Source: Gilliamella sp. Lep-s35 (GTDB taxonomy: Bacteria > Pseudomonadota > Gammaproteobacteria > Enterobacterales > Orbaceae). From it: DNA of 64,000 nucleotides. This document shows, piece after piece, positions 18,328 to 27,841 of this stretch (positions within the stretch are counted from its first letter, which is position 1; the number at the start of each line of letters is the position of its first letter). The stretch spans positions 1 through 64,000 of the forward strand of contig NZ_WTEX01000005.1 of the NCBI RefSeq assembly GCF_009795845.1, given 5' to 3'. The notes under the pieces are model-generated. The model ran no database searches, was not told where the DNA came from, and saw nothing but the letters and a program-made list of their open reading frames with translations. Position numbers and translations under genes: made by a program.

Positions 18328-19116
18328 CTAATATGCAAATTGGTATCGTTCATCATAAGCAATTTCATCATCGTATAAGATGTCGTTGAAATCATTAAAC
18401 TGTATTATTCTGCCGAATAGTCCAAAATCTGATTTGGGATTTTTTGATAAATCAGGTAATAACTGTAATGTAGTTTCAACATTTGAAAATTCTGATTTAT
18501 CATCAATCAAGCTGATAAATTCAATGGGATCTAATGACAAGCGATAAAGCTCGATGTTGATTGGTTTATCGTCTATTATGTTTTTTCCTTCATATCGAAG
18601 TGAAAAATCGTTAGGCTCATTATTTAAAATGCTAATACCGCTTAATCCTGAATAATCATATTCAACTAGAAGCCGTTGCGATTTTGGTTTTGTTATAAAG
18701 ATAATTGAACCAGCTTTACAATCTACAATGTAATCAATATTTTCATTTAGATTTTCAATAAAAACGTCTCTTATATTTTGATGTTGTAAATAGATTGTCA
18801 TGCCTGATTTTATATTTCTGAACTCTTCTTCAGTCCAACCCTGTTGATGTGATACAGACTTTCCTCGCAACAATAATTCAAGATTTTCTAGTGAACGATC
18901 AAACCAAGTTGCAGTAACGTTTCCCCCTGTGAAAGTAATAAACCTTTTGCCGTTAACTAATCGTCCACCAATACTGCGTTTACTATATTGTTCTTCAAAT
19001 TCAAAATTGATTTTTAACGAAGATACATCACCAACCCATCGCCATTGATGATCATCTATTATAGGTGCTAAAAACACTTTTCCTTGACCGTAATAATATT
19101 CACTTTGATTAGACAT
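18328..19116 (-). CDS. Tail-tube-like protein in the tail-tip cluster
   Basis: This 262-residue protein resembles the major tail tube protein at 27842-28603. Both have a glycine-rich start, a RWVGDVSS/RHVGTADS segment, and an ending in which INIELYRLSLDPIEFISLI parallels VIVELFRVKFNPISNFSLL and LPDLSKNPKSDFGLFG parallels LADMSQNKDSSLGYFG. Identity is low but the order is kept. It sits between the hub gene and the fibres, so it may form a distal adaptor ring. Its start overlaps the hub stop by one base. Confidence 0.65.
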   Translation of the reverse strand: MSNQSEYYYGQGKVFLAPIIDDHQWRWVGDVSSLKINFEFEEQYSKRSIGGRLVNGKRFITFTGGNVTATWFDRSLENLELLLRGKSVSHQQGWTEEEFRNIKSGMTIYLQHQNIRDVFIENLNENIDYIVDCKAGSIIFITKPKSQRLLVEYDYSGLSGISILNNEPNDFSLRYEGKNIIDDKPINIELYRLSLDPIEFISLIDDKSEFSNVETTLQLLPDLSKNPKSDFGLFGRIIQFNDFNDILYDDEIAYDERYQFAY

Positions 19117-21560
19117 TATTTGCTCTCCACAGTGATATGACCTTCAGGCAGTGTTGTTACAAATTTTTGTAATGATTCATAACCATCTCGAATGCTATAT
19201 AAAGTTAAAATGTGTAAATCATCATAAATATAGTCTTCACGGGATGAATACGGTAATAATATGAATGTATCAGTGGTATTAAATTTCCACAGAATTTCTT
19301 TTGTATAATAGTCAGCAATTTCTATTTTATAGACAGTGCCATCTTCAGGGCCTATATTATCTGATAAACAATCAATTAACTGATCTGCTTGCAATACTCT
19401 GTCACGATGTGAAAATGTTAATACATAATTATCGGCTTCATCGATAGAATCGGGGTATAAGACTTCGTTTATTTTTATATTTCCCGGCAAATAAGGGCGT
19501 ATTTGTCTATTCGACATTACAACGCTTTCTATTGGTGCTATTTCTTGATTTAACACTCCTATATTTGTTTGTGTTAATAGTCTTACTTGAACTTTTTCAC
19601 CTGATAAATATTCAATACTATCTTGGTATATCGCGTTCATGTAGTAACGGATTTTAGAACCACATTTATGGGAACTTGGTAGTGAGTCAAGGCAACCTCG
19701 TCCCACTGTAATTATGTTATTTTCAATTGCATCAACACGCATGAACTCATCATTAATTAATATTCCTTCACCAATGCTTGGTTGACAATCAGAATTGATT
19801 TCAAATTTTGTTGTTAGTTTTCCGATATCGTTTATTAGTGTTGCTTTTGGAGTCCAATCTCCTTGACTTTGTGTAACAAAGTCAGTTCCCATTGCACGAG
19901 ATTGTAAAATATAATTAATTGATGCTGAGGTTGGTGCTGATGCCATAACACCTATGTATCCTGACGATGGTTTTACATAATCTAGATCCGCTGCGCTCAA
20001 TGTTGATACAAGAACCGCATAAGGTAATTCAATAAGTTGTACATCATTAACTGCCCGAATTGAATTATCTGGTGCTACCCATTCGCTTGTTTGTTGTGAT
20101 GTACTGTAAGATGTTGATGACAAACTAAAAACATCCTGCACGCCAGTTATTAATAAAGCACCATCATTTTGTTCTTCTATTTTTCCGACGCGTAAAATCA
20201 TATTTTCAATATCACGGTCAGGTAAAGATACACGGAAACACGATGCCGGCTCTAATATGCCGCCACGTCTATCAAATTTAATGATTAAACGTGTAATGCC
20301 CGCTGCATTCATTTCAAGATCTCGCTCAGCCACGCGAGCGGCCAGTTCTTGTGTTGGCACTGCTTTATATTCAACTGAATTACTAATTAAGCCTACTTGT
20401 TGAATAGAAGCTAGATTTTGAGCACGAACAGTTCCATCTTCATGTGTTACAGGATTACTATATGTAACAACTATTTCATTATATGTAGCATCATTACTCG
20501 CTGAATCATCATCTTGTACTGATAAAATACCGTTATCATAATTAAATAATGGTAATTTTTCTGGATCATAGTCGTTGCGAATCAGCTTTAATGTTAATTT
20601 CCCGGTTGATAAATCAGCATATTGAGCAGCTCCAATATGGTCTAAAATTTGCTGTATAAATGTTTGCAGTTGGTCTTGTCGGTTGTATCGAAAACATAAA
20701 CCAAACTTTTCATTAAATAGTGTGTCTGCCACTTTTTTAAAACTTTCAATATCGATTTCATCCCAGTTTAAGCCACGTCCCCAATCTCGATTGGTTGCGC
20801 ACTCGAATAATATGTGTGCAGGATTCATTGCATGAATATTACGAATATTATTAGTTACTGCTGCACGCAACTTAGCAAGCTTTTGTTTTATTTTCTCAAT
20901 TTTCTTTTTTTCTTTCTCTTTTTTCTTCTCTTCTTCATTTTGTTTGGGGGCTTTATTATTACCTATACCATTGATATTAGGTTTTAATTCAATTTCATTT
21001 TCATTTTTATTTTTGTTTTCGTTCATTAAAAGGAGAATTAAATCTTCAACAGGTAATTTGCTTTTTATCTCATCTTCAACACCAATAATTTCTGATGCAT
21101 CGTCACGCAACATGATTGTGCATTTTTCAGGATACCAAACATTTCCTTTATCCCACCCTTTCGCTGTACGACGAACTCGGTAAGACCAAGGTTTTGGTGA
21201 TGCACTGTAACAACTGATTAATCCTGAATAAAATGTTGTGACCACACCACGAAATCCCGGAATCAATCCTTTTAAAATACTTTTTAAACTATTTGATGGA
21301 ATTTGGTTTGGTTCACCCATCATTATTTCAAGGTTCCCCTGAATACCACCTTCACCACCAGTGTCCTCACCACCAAATAAATTGGGTTTATTTATATAAA
21401 TAGAGCAATTCGTATTTGCTTCGCCTTCTTTTCCCAACCACACAATTTTCTTATCAGCTGTAATCGCAACAATAGAATCAATTGGACCACGACCTAACCC
21501 GCAAAATAAATCCCATGAATAACGATATCCTACGGTAACCTTTTTCTTTTTAGATCCCAT
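19116..21560 (-). CDS. Central tail hub / host specificity protein (gpJ-like)
   Basis: This 814-residue protein occupies the position of lambda gpJ, after the small tip genes. Its N-terminus (GYRYSWDLFCGLGRGPIDSIVAI) and middle (NPAHILFECATNRDWGRGL, about 246-264) are typical of phage tail hub proteins. The C-terminal half has fibronectin-like and strand-rich segments. Residues about 180-232 form an unusual low-complexity insertion of Asn, Glu and Lys that breaks the hub domain. It would close the tail tube and contact the fibres. Confidence 0.85.
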   Translation of the reverse strand: MGSKKKKVTVGYRYSWDLFCGLGRGPIDSIVAITADKKIVWLGKEGEANTNCSIYINKPNLFGGEDTGGEGGIQGNLEIMMGEPNQIPSNSLKSILKGLIPGFRGVVTTFYSGLISCYSASPKPWSYRVRRTAKGWDKGNVWYPEKCTIMLRDDASEIIGVEDEIKSKLPVEDLILLLMNENKNKNENEIELKPNINGIGNNKAPKQNEEEKKKEKEKKKIEKIKQKLAKLRAAVTNNIRNIHAMNPAHILFECATNRDWGRGLNWDEIDIESFKKVADTLFNEKFGLCFRYNRQDQLQTFIQQILDHIGAAQYADLSTGKLTLKLIRNDYDPEKLPLFNYDNGILSVQDDDSASNDATYNEIVVTYSNPVTHEDGTVRAQNLASIQQVGLISNSVEYKAVPTQELAARVAERDLEMNAAGITRLIIKFDRRGGILEPASCFRVSLPDRDIENMILRVGKIEEQNDGALLITGVQDVFSLSSTSYSTSQQTSEWVAPDNSIRAVNDVQLIELPYAVLVSTLSAADLDYVKPSSGYIGVMASAPTSASINYILQSRAMGTDFVTQSQGDWTPKATLINDIGKLTTKFEINSDCQPSIGEGILINDEFMRVDAIENNIITVGRGCLDSLPSSHKCGSKIRYYMNAIYQDSIEYLSGEKVQVRLLTQTNIGVLNQEIAPIESVVMSNRQIRPYLPGNIKINEVLYPDSIDEADNYVLTFSHRDRVLQADQLIDCLSDNIGPEDGTVYKIEIADYYTKEILWKFNTTDTFILLPYSSREDYIYDDLHILTLYSIRDGYESLQKFVTTLPEGHITVESK

Positions 21561-21753
21561 TTAACTTCATCCCTGTTTTTGCAATATTGACAATATGTAT
21601 CGCTAACGCATCACCTGTTTTTAAAACTATTTCTGAATCAATATATCCATCACGAATAAACGCATTTAAATCTAAGTTATAGCGTTTAAAAAACTCACGT
21701 AATCCTCCGGCACAGCCACCGCCCGCACGAATATGTTCCATTGTTATTTTCAT
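21550..21753 (-). CDS. Small tail-tip-associated protein
   Basis: The best start is ATG 21753 (MKITMEHIRAGGGCAGG), which has GGAG about ten bases upstream. The longer frame beginning at 21951 merely runs over the neighbouring 77-residue gene. The 67-residue product has a helical AGGLREFFKRYNLDLNAFIRDG segment seen in small proteins encoded just before the hub gene of B3-like and other transposable siphophages. Its function is unknown; a tail assembly role is inferred from position. It overlaps the hub gene start by 11 bases. Confidence 0.65.
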   Translation of the reverse strand: MKITMEHIRAGGGCAGGLREFFKRYNLDLNAFIRDGYIDSEIVLKTGDALAIHIVNIAKTGMKLNGI

Positions 21754-21769
21754 AATAAATGCTCCAAAA

Positions 21770-22003
21770 TTACTTACGAATTGCACTATAACGATAATTG
21801 CCATAACCAAGCACAAACCAATCCGCAGTCCAGCAGTCGCCAAAAAACACACATTGGGGAGTACCCTCATCAGGTATCGGCATATTCCAATCATCTTCAG
21901 TTGCTGCAGTTGGACGATTACTTTTGGGTTGTTTCGCAGTAACACGTGCAATCACATAACTGGCAACAATAACAGCAACAAATTTAGCAACAGCCCACCA
22001 CAC
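21770..22003 (-). CDS. Small membrane-anchored tail-tip cluster protein
   Basis: This 77-residue protein has one N-terminal hydrophobic helix (about residues 4-20). A proline-rich linker follows, then a PIPDEGTPQCVFFGDCWTAD segment that resembles the N-terminal motif of small tail proteins preceding gpJ homologues. It lies between the BR0599-family gene and the 67-residue gene with almost no gaps. Its role is probably in tail-tip assembly, but that is inferred from context. Confidence 0.6.
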   Translation of the reverse strand: MWWAVAKFVAVIVASYVIARVTAKQPKSNRPTAATEDDWNMPIPDEGTPQCVFFGDCWTADWFVLGYGNYRYSAIRK

Positions 22004-22020
22004 AATAAAATTCCTCCAAA

Positions 22021-22827
22021 TTAAAAAAGCTTAACGATTGTGAACGGTGAAATGCCCGGAATGTGGGGTTGTCCACCATAATTGAGATGATTATTAAATT
22101 TTTCATTGCAGGTTTTGATGGTTTTATTGCATCCGGGATATAAATTAATACGCATCCCTTTACTTAATCCTTGAGTACCACCAAGAACACCAATCACGTT
22201 ATTAACATGTGCTTTCAATCCACGCAGTTCTTGAATACCATCGATATAAAATTCCATGTATCCACCAGAAAAATGACCTGATGCGATGTTCGATAGATTC
22301 AATGTGATATTTGCCCCATCGAGCGCAATAATTTCGATATTCGCGGCTTTATAGTTTTCTTGTCGAATCCGGCAATTGTGGTCATAAAGGGCATATGGGC
22401 ACGAACGCCCATAAGTTAGTCTTAAACCACTTCGTTCAAACGAACTTGCAACACTTGCCGTAATTAATTTTGCTTTTTCAATTGATTCACGTTTAACTTC
22501 TTGGATTTTTCCGACCCAGATAACTTTAAATTCATTATTATTTTCGTGTAACTGATACATTTTGATTACAACGGGTTTGGTTGGCGGTACGCCACGAAAT
22601 AAACGAACTACGTCCGACGTTGACGGCAATGTAATTTCTAGGCTATTACCGGTGCCTATACTGAGTCCTGTATTACTGATTACTTCACTTATCCACATCA
22701 CACCATTAAAATCAATATTTCTATCAGCATTGGTATAGCGATAATATTTTTGTTCATTACGAATAAATTCATATAACGTTAATGGTTTACCGTTATTTGT
22801 TGAATACTCAAATTGATTCCAACTCAT
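22021..22827 (-). CDS. BR0599/DUF2163-family tail-tip protein, possible Fe-S protein
   Basis: The 268-residue protein has the two-part structure of the phage BR0599 family. An N-terminal strand-rich domain (about 1-135) is followed by a C-terminal domain beginning at SGLRLTYGRSCPYALYDHNC. Four cysteines are placed C143-x8-C152 and C233-x6-C240. Related tail-tip proteins such as lambda gpL bind an iron-sulfur cluster, so the same is likely here. It lies between the distal tail protein and the hub, as in gene transfer agents and B3-like phages. Confidence 0.8.
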   Translation of the reverse strand: MSWNQFEYSTNNGKPLTLYEFIRNEQKYYRYTNADRNIDFNGVMWISEVISNTGLSIGTGNSLEITLPSTSDVVRLFRGVPPTKPVVIKMYQLHENNNEFKVIWVGKIQEVKRESIEKAKLITASVASSFERSGLRLTYGRSCPYALYDHNCRIRQENYKAANIEIIALDGANITLNLSNIASGHFSGGYMEFYIDGIQELRGLKAHVNNVIGVLGGTQGLSKGMRINLYPGCNKTIKTCNEKFNNHLNYGGQPHIPGISPFTIVKLF

Positions 22828-23998
22828 CGCGTACTCCTCTAAAACTACAAGTTATATTAGCTAGTCCATCGGCATCGGTTACATGTTTCCAGCTAACTGC
22901 ATCGCTATTTAAACGGCATAATGTTAAAAATGAAACAGAAAGAATATCGTCAGCATTTACATTAATGGGTTCATTCAGTAGTAAACGCTCAATCTCATCA
23001 GAAACGATAGCAACAAGTTCAATACGACGATATAGCTCATTGCCATTACATAAATTGATAACCAAATCTTTTCGACTAGGCATTAATCCAATTTCATTAA
23101 ATCCTGTGTTTTCAACTTCAAGAACTCGACCATCAACAGCTAGAACATTAAAATCGCTCGCTTGGCTTGATACCCAAATATTTTTTTGACAACCATTAAG
23201 ATAATAAAATAATTGACGTAATTGCATTTGCTCATTTCGCTCAGTTAGAAACCAACGAAACTCTTGCACAAAGAATGGTAAACGGGCGGTGTCTAATCTT
23301 TTTGGAATTCCAGAACCATTATCTAATTCAAGCAAAACACGCTCATATCGACCTTTTAACGATTCAGACCAATCAGGGTGCATAGTTAACACAGGAAAAT
23401 GTCGATAAACTGGTAAGTGTGAAATATCGTTACCAAAAGCGTTATGTTCGCTAATTCTGAAACGAATCTGAGCGGAAAGTAGATCATCATTATGACGTGT
23501 AAGTTCTGGGGCATCTGTTAATACAGCTAATCGAATAGGATAAATACATGCACCGGCCAAAAACTTAGCTTTAACTGGATTAACTAATGTGATTGAATCT
23601 GTGCCTATCGCTGCGACTTCAAATAATGCTGTTTGATTAACATTGTTAATCTCACTTTTAATTAGTACTTTATTGCCGACTACAAAATTACGACCTACCG
23701 TGCTGCACGGCAGAACTATAGCACCTGTATTAACCGCATCATTCAGATAGGTAACATCAGTATAAATAGGAAAATACCAAGAATTTCCGCCAACAAATGC
23801 CAATCTATTTTCAAATCTGGCACGTTCATTACCATTAATTAGAATTGAAAATTCAAACGTTCGACGCGGTGATAATCGCCGAGCAATGCGTTGCTCTGCG
23901 CCACTGTACGATTGCAAAATATCGGTTTTCCATTCCAGTATTTCAGTTATGCCATTAGTCCAATCTGGTTCAGCTTGCCATAAAAATATGTTTTTCAT
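22808..23998 (-). CDS. Distal tail protein
   Basis: This 396-residue, strand-rich protein lies directly after the tape measure gene (four-base overlap) and before the BR0599 gene (20-base overlap). Its motifs FLWQAEPDWTNGITEILEWKTDI and the end LANITCSFRGVRDEL match tail proteins of transposable siphophages at this position. It would form the ring joining the tail tube to the hub. Residues 1-150 and 240-390 may be two related domains. The exact family name is uncertain. Confidence 0.65.
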   Translation of the reverse strand: MKNIFLWQAEPDWTNGITEILEWKTDILQSYSGAEQRIARRLSPRRTFEFSILINGNERARFENRLAFVGGNSWYFPIYTDVTYLNDAVNTGAIVLPCSTVGRNFVVGNKVLIKSEINNVNQTALFEVAAIGTDSITLVNPVKAKFLAGACIYPIRLAVLTDAPELTRHNDDLLSAQIRFRISEHNAFGNDISHLPVYRHFPVLTMHPDWSESLKGRYERVLLELDNGSGIPKRLDTARLPFFVQEFRWFLTERNEQMQLRQLFYYLNGCQKNIWVSSQASDFNVLAVDGRVLEVENTGFNEIGLMPSRKDLVINLCNGNELYRRIELVAIVSDEIERLLLNEPINVNADDILSVSFLTLCRLNSDAVSWKHVTDADGLANITCSFRGVRDELESI

Positions 23999-26900
23999 GA
24001 TAACACCTGCTTTAACGTTGGTGCATTAGCATGAATCCACGTCATTAATGCCCTTGAACCATCAACAGAACTAATACCAGACTTCATCATTTCACCGCTA
24101 TCAAGAACCAGAGTTTGTTGAATGACAGGAGCCGACTGAGCTTGATTTGTTGCGCGTGATGTTAAATTTTCATCATATATATTTGGTGCCTTCGGACTGC
24201 TGGCATTTGAAGCTAAACCACCAGTTGCGTAACGATGTAATCGTCCCGTGTTGATTGCATGAAGATAATCAACCCCATATTTTTTAACGGATTCCGCTTT
24301 AACAACATATTCTCCGTTAGATAGTTTTGCCGGAATCGAGTCAGACGTTGATGTTCCGGCTCCGGTTATATAACCACCTGTTGCAGCAGCTACTGCTGCC
24401 GCGCCTATAGCAGAACTGCCCGCATTTGCACCAGCACTAGCACTTGATGCTGAAATCATTGCTGCACTAATAATTTCACCTGCTGTTGTTCCGGCTGTAA
24501 TCATTGATGCCGAAATCGTTTCTGCCCCAATACCTGCTGACATAGAAATAGAATCACCCATTAATCCAGCACCAGTTGCCGAACTGGTTGCAATTGCTGT
24601 TTCCATCAGTCCTGCTGAAGCAGCAGCATCAGTGGCAGCACCAAATAACGAACTACCTAAATTTGATAGTCCATTCATTGCCATATCTGCTAAACCTTTT
24701 GTCGCAACTTGCGCCATCGACGATAAAATACTTTGCGCTAGATTTTTTAGTGCATCTTTTAATTCAAAGGTACCTTTAGCCAAACTATCTAAACTACCTT
24801 GAATGCCACTTTGCAATCCGTTTTTAAATGCATTAGTAAGTGCATCTGTGGTTTTATTTAGTTCTGCAATTTGTAGTTGTAATGTTGCCAACGCTTTTTG
24901 GGCATTTTCGCCAGCTTGTCCGGGTAATTCAGTCATAGCTTGCAAAGTAGGTAAATATTTGGCAAGTTCTTGCGCTGTTTGCTTGTGCAAATCAATTAAC
25001 TGGCTTTGCGCTTCAACTTGTGTAATTAACCCACTTGTTACTTGTGCTTGAATACTCTGTTCTTTCGTTGATTGACGTGATTGTACCTGTTGAATTTTAG
25101 TGATAATTTCATTTAAATTCGCTTCAGCTTTTTTAAGGGGTAAAATTTGGTCGATTAAATCGATACCTTCTTTATTTCCCATTTTCTTAAACTGGGCTAA
25201 TAGATTGTTATACCATTGTTCAACTGTGTCATCACTCGCCTTTGTACCAAGTAATAGTTCATTTAATTGTTGCTGCAACGCTAGATTGGTTTTGTCATTT
25301 GTTAATGAAAAATCAGTTTTTTTGTTATGTTTTGCTGCATTTTTAGCGTCAACTTGTTTCGCTAGTGCAATGGCTCGGTCTTTTTCTGCTTGTGATGCAT
25401 TTTTATACTGCCCTTCATTGATTTCATGCATCACTCGTTGCAGTTCTGTTGTCAGTTTTAGTGATTTTTCAACCCCTTTATTGTATTCAAGAATACCTTT
25501 ATCAGTAATATTTTTAACATCTTTATCATATTGACCCCCTGAAAATGATTTACCGTCTTTTGATTTAACCCCTTGAGCCTGTAAATCTTTACGACCTTTT
25601 TCATTGGCCCAAAGTGCTTCATATTTTTTACGTAATTCATCAACCGCTTTAGCTTGTTTTTCGGCATCGCTTGCATTTTGTTTATGAAGCTCGTCAAGTT
25701 CTTTTTGGGCATTGATTGCTTTTTCATTAATGACATCGGTGTCATGCTTTTCTTGTGCTTCTTTTTGAAGCTTATCTCGTTGAGCATATTTTTCTTGTAA
25801 TGCTTTATCATCATTCTTATTGTATGGAATAGATACTGATCCAGGAACAATGTAAAAACCTCTTTTTTTTGCTTTCTCCATTCTTTCAATATCTTCTTCT
25901 AGGCTTGATAATCCTAAATCAAACTTAAGCTCTTTCTTTAACTCATTACCTAGAACACTAACCCCATTTTTGAAGCGTCGCCATGCATCTTCTAACCAAT
26001 TGAGCTGTTCTTTCATCTTATTAGCGCTGACTTCCATCTCTGAAGCATATTTATCTGTAGCGATTGCAATAGCTTCTTCGGTTCTACCTTGTTCTTCTAA
26101 CGCGCTTATACGCTGATAAGTAGCCAGATCTAAAAAGTGATATTGTTTATTACTTTCAACAGCCCAGCTAGTGACCGAATTTTCAATACCTTTAAATGAT
26201 TGAACGGCGTCTTGGGCACTTTTTCCTGTCACTTGTGCCATATATGCTGATGCTGTAGCAATGTTTTCAATCGATTTTGCTGATAATCTCCCCTCTGATG
26301 TCAGTTCAGCAATAACACCACGTGTTTCACTGTAGTTATGATTAATTTTACCGATACGTTGAGACATGGCCTCAAGCCCTCCTGCGGTAGCACCGGCATA
26401 ATTACCCGTTGAAATTAATGCACGATTAAATCGCTCTTGTTCTGAAATTATCGTACTTATCACTTGTGACATTTTGTAAGCTGCAGCAATAAATACACCG
26501 GCAGAAATAGCAGCAGCCCCAAATAATGAAGGTAACTTTCCTGTCATATTGGCAATTGAAAATAATGAGTTACTAATGCCATTAAAATTACCCGTAGCGA
26601 GCTGTTTTGACATCATAAAAAAAGTTCGGTGGGCAGATTTGGTATTAAATACCAATCTTTTAGTCCCCTCATTTAGTGTTTCAACCGTTGATAATGCAGC
26701 ACGTTGATTGTTGATTTTTCCAAGATAATCATCAAACGTATCAGTATCAATCACGCCCGCTTTTTTGGATTTCCTTAATTTGCTTTCTAGCTCATCTAAA
26801 CGACTTAGACCTTTTGTAGCAGGATCAATACTAGCAAGTAATTTGTCTAAACCTTGGCGCAGTTTTTCAACTTCTTTTTTATGCGCTTCAGCTGCTTTAG

Positions 26901-27138
26901 CGGCAATACTTTGTGCTTTAGCTTGTTTTTCAGCAGCAGAGGCAGCTTGCGCACCACGGTTCATTGCCTCAGTTTGTGCCGTATAAACATCTTTGATGCT
27001 TTGAGCACTTTTTTTGTTAGCATCTTGAGCAACATTTGCTGACTCTTTCAGTTCAGCATTTAATTGACTGATATTATCTTTTGCTCTATTCACATCAGCA
27101 GTGAACTTCATTGCAATATTCATATCGTTATTAGCCAT
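23995..27138 (-). CDS. Tape measure protein
   Basis: This is the longest phage gene, at 1047 residues. The N-terminal 150 and central 430-780 residues are coiled-coil and rich in Ala, Lys, Glu and Gln. Hydrophobic stretches at about 185-225 and a Gly/Ala/Ser-rich region (about 800-930) probably insert in the host membrane during DNA entry. The C-terminus has the GGYITGAGTSTSDSIPAKLSNGEYVV motif common to many tape measures. It sets tail length and occupies the tube lumen, and it follows the two-frame tail chaperone as expected. Confidence 0.93.
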   Translation of the reverse strand: MANNDMNIAMKFTADVNRAKDNISQLNAELKESANVAQDANKKSAQSIKDVYTAQTEAMNRGAQAASAAEKQAKAQSIAAKAAEAHKKEVEKLRQGLDKLLASIDPATKGLSRLDELESKLRKSKKAGVIDTDTFDDYLGKINNQRAALSTVETLNEGTKRLVFNTKSAHRTFFMMSKQLATGNFNGISNSLFSIANMTGKLPSLFGAAAISAGVFIAAAYKMSQVISTIISEQERFNRALISTGNYAGATAGGLEAMSQRIGKINHNYSETRGVIAELTSEGRLSAKSIENIATASAYMAQVTGKSAQDAVQSFKGIENSVTSWAVESNKQYHFLDLATYQRISALEEQGRTEEAIAIATDKYASEMEVSANKMKEQLNWLEDAWRRFKNGVSVLGNELKKELKFDLGLSSLEEDIERMEKAKKRGFYIVPGSVSIPYNKNDDKALQEKYAQRDKLQKEAQEKHDTDVINEKAINAQKELDELHKQNASDAEKQAKAVDELRKKYEALWANEKGRKDLQAQGVKSKDGKSFSGGQYDKDVKNITDKGILEYNKGVEKSLKLTTELQRVMHEINEGQYKNASQAEKDRAIALAKQVDAKNAAKHNKKTDFSLTNDKTNLALQQQLNELLLGTKASDDTVEQWYNNLLAQFKKMGNKEGIDLIDQILPLKKAEANLNEIITKIQQVQSRQSTKEQSIQAQVTSGLITQVEAQSQLIDLHKQTAQELAKYLPTLQAMTELPGQAGENAQKALATLQLQIAELNKTTDALTNAFKNGLQSGIQGSLDSLAKGTFELKDALKNLAQSILSSMAQVATKGLADMAMNGLSNLGSSLFGAATDAAASAGLMETAIATSSATGAGLMGDSISMSAGIGAETISASMITAGTTAGEIISAAMISASSASAGANAGSSAIGAAAVAAATGGYITGAGTSTSDSIPAKLSNGEYVVKAESVKKYGVDYLHAINTGRLHRYATGGLASNASSPKAPNIYDENLTSRATNQAQSAPVIQQTLVLDSGEMMKSGISSVDGSRALMTWIHANAPTLKQVLS

Positions 27139-27140
27139 TA

Positions 27141-27354
27141 TTATTGCTCTCCGCGTAACTGTTTTACAAACTTTGTAACTTGTTTACCACTATAAAAGCC
27201 AACACAAACATCCTCAATTCGGTTAGCTCGTTCTCGGTTTTGTAACTTAATTAATTCATCGTAATACAGCAGTAATTGGCGTTGCGTATAATGCGGTAAC
27301 TGCTGTGGTTCATGTCCATTTTTAATTAATAGTGTAAAAACCTCGCTCCAGCTT
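27141..27354 (-). CDS. Tail assembly chaperone extension reached by -1 frameshift
   Basis: About 70 codons are open in the -1 frame relative to the upstream chaperone gene. They begin at its stop codon (SWSEVFTLLIKNGHEP...) and end at TAA 27141-27143, three bases before the tape measure ATG. The frame has no ATG or GTG start. The protein resembles the T domain of gpG-GT chaperones. The A-rich stretch at the end of the upstream gene (GCAAAAC near 27375 and GCAAAACAG near 27368) is a candidate slip site. It was found by reading the gap and fits lambda G/GT logic. Confidence 0.75.
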
Positions 27355-27769
27355 ACTGATTTGCCTGTTTTGCAGCGTTTTGCCGAATGATTTTGCGACT
27401 TACCGCGTTCATAAAAAAATGAGAATTAACAACCCACCACCAATCAAGTAATTGCAAACCATCTTCATATGACAACGCTTCAATAAACGAAATCGGTTTT
27501 TGAATGGATGTACTGATTAATGAATAAACTAGCTCTAGGTTATTCATAATGATTGAATCTGCTTGCTCAATAGTTATTTTGTTTGTACCGTTCATTTCAT
27601 TCACAATTAATGCAACAAACTGGTCAATTTCGTTACCGATTGTTAGTGCATCTTTAAATGAATATTCACGTACTGTAATTGTTTCACCAGCTAGCACGAT
27701 CTCACGATTCGGCATTAATGTTGCTAAATCATTTGATTCTTCTTTTGTTGCTGTCACTTTTTCTGCCAT
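27353..27769 (-). CDS. Tail assembly chaperone (gpG-like)
   Basis: This 138-residue helical protein lies between the tail tube gene and the tape measure gene, the invariant place of the tail chaperone. It has the motif NREIVLAGETITVREYSFKD near residues 22-41, a common start for these chaperones, and a tryptophan-rich segment LLDWWWVVN (about residue 108). It coats the tape measure before tube assembly. A fraction of ribosomes should shift to -1 near the end to make the extended GT form. Confidence 0.8.
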   Translation of the reverse strand: MAEKVTATKEESNDLATLMPNREIVLAGETITVREYSFKDALTIGNEIDQFVALIVNEMNGTNKITIEQADSIIMNNLELVYSLISTSIQKPISFIEALSYEDGLQLLDWWWVVNSHFFMNAVSRKIIRQNAAKQANQ

Positions 27770-27841
27770 GTTATTTACCTACTAATAAAATTAGAGAGTT
27801 GAATAATTAGCGGTGACACATCACCGCATAATAAAATAAAT

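Noticed and set aside
21550..21951. A 133-residue version of the small tail-tip gene
   Set aside because: Its first 66 codons lie over the 77-residue gene in another frame, and ATG 21753 has a good ribosome site.
25458..25889. A 143-residue lysine-rich ORF in the tape measure gene
   Set aside because: It is a shadow of the Lys/Glu-rich coiled coil of the tape measure on the same strand, with no start signal.
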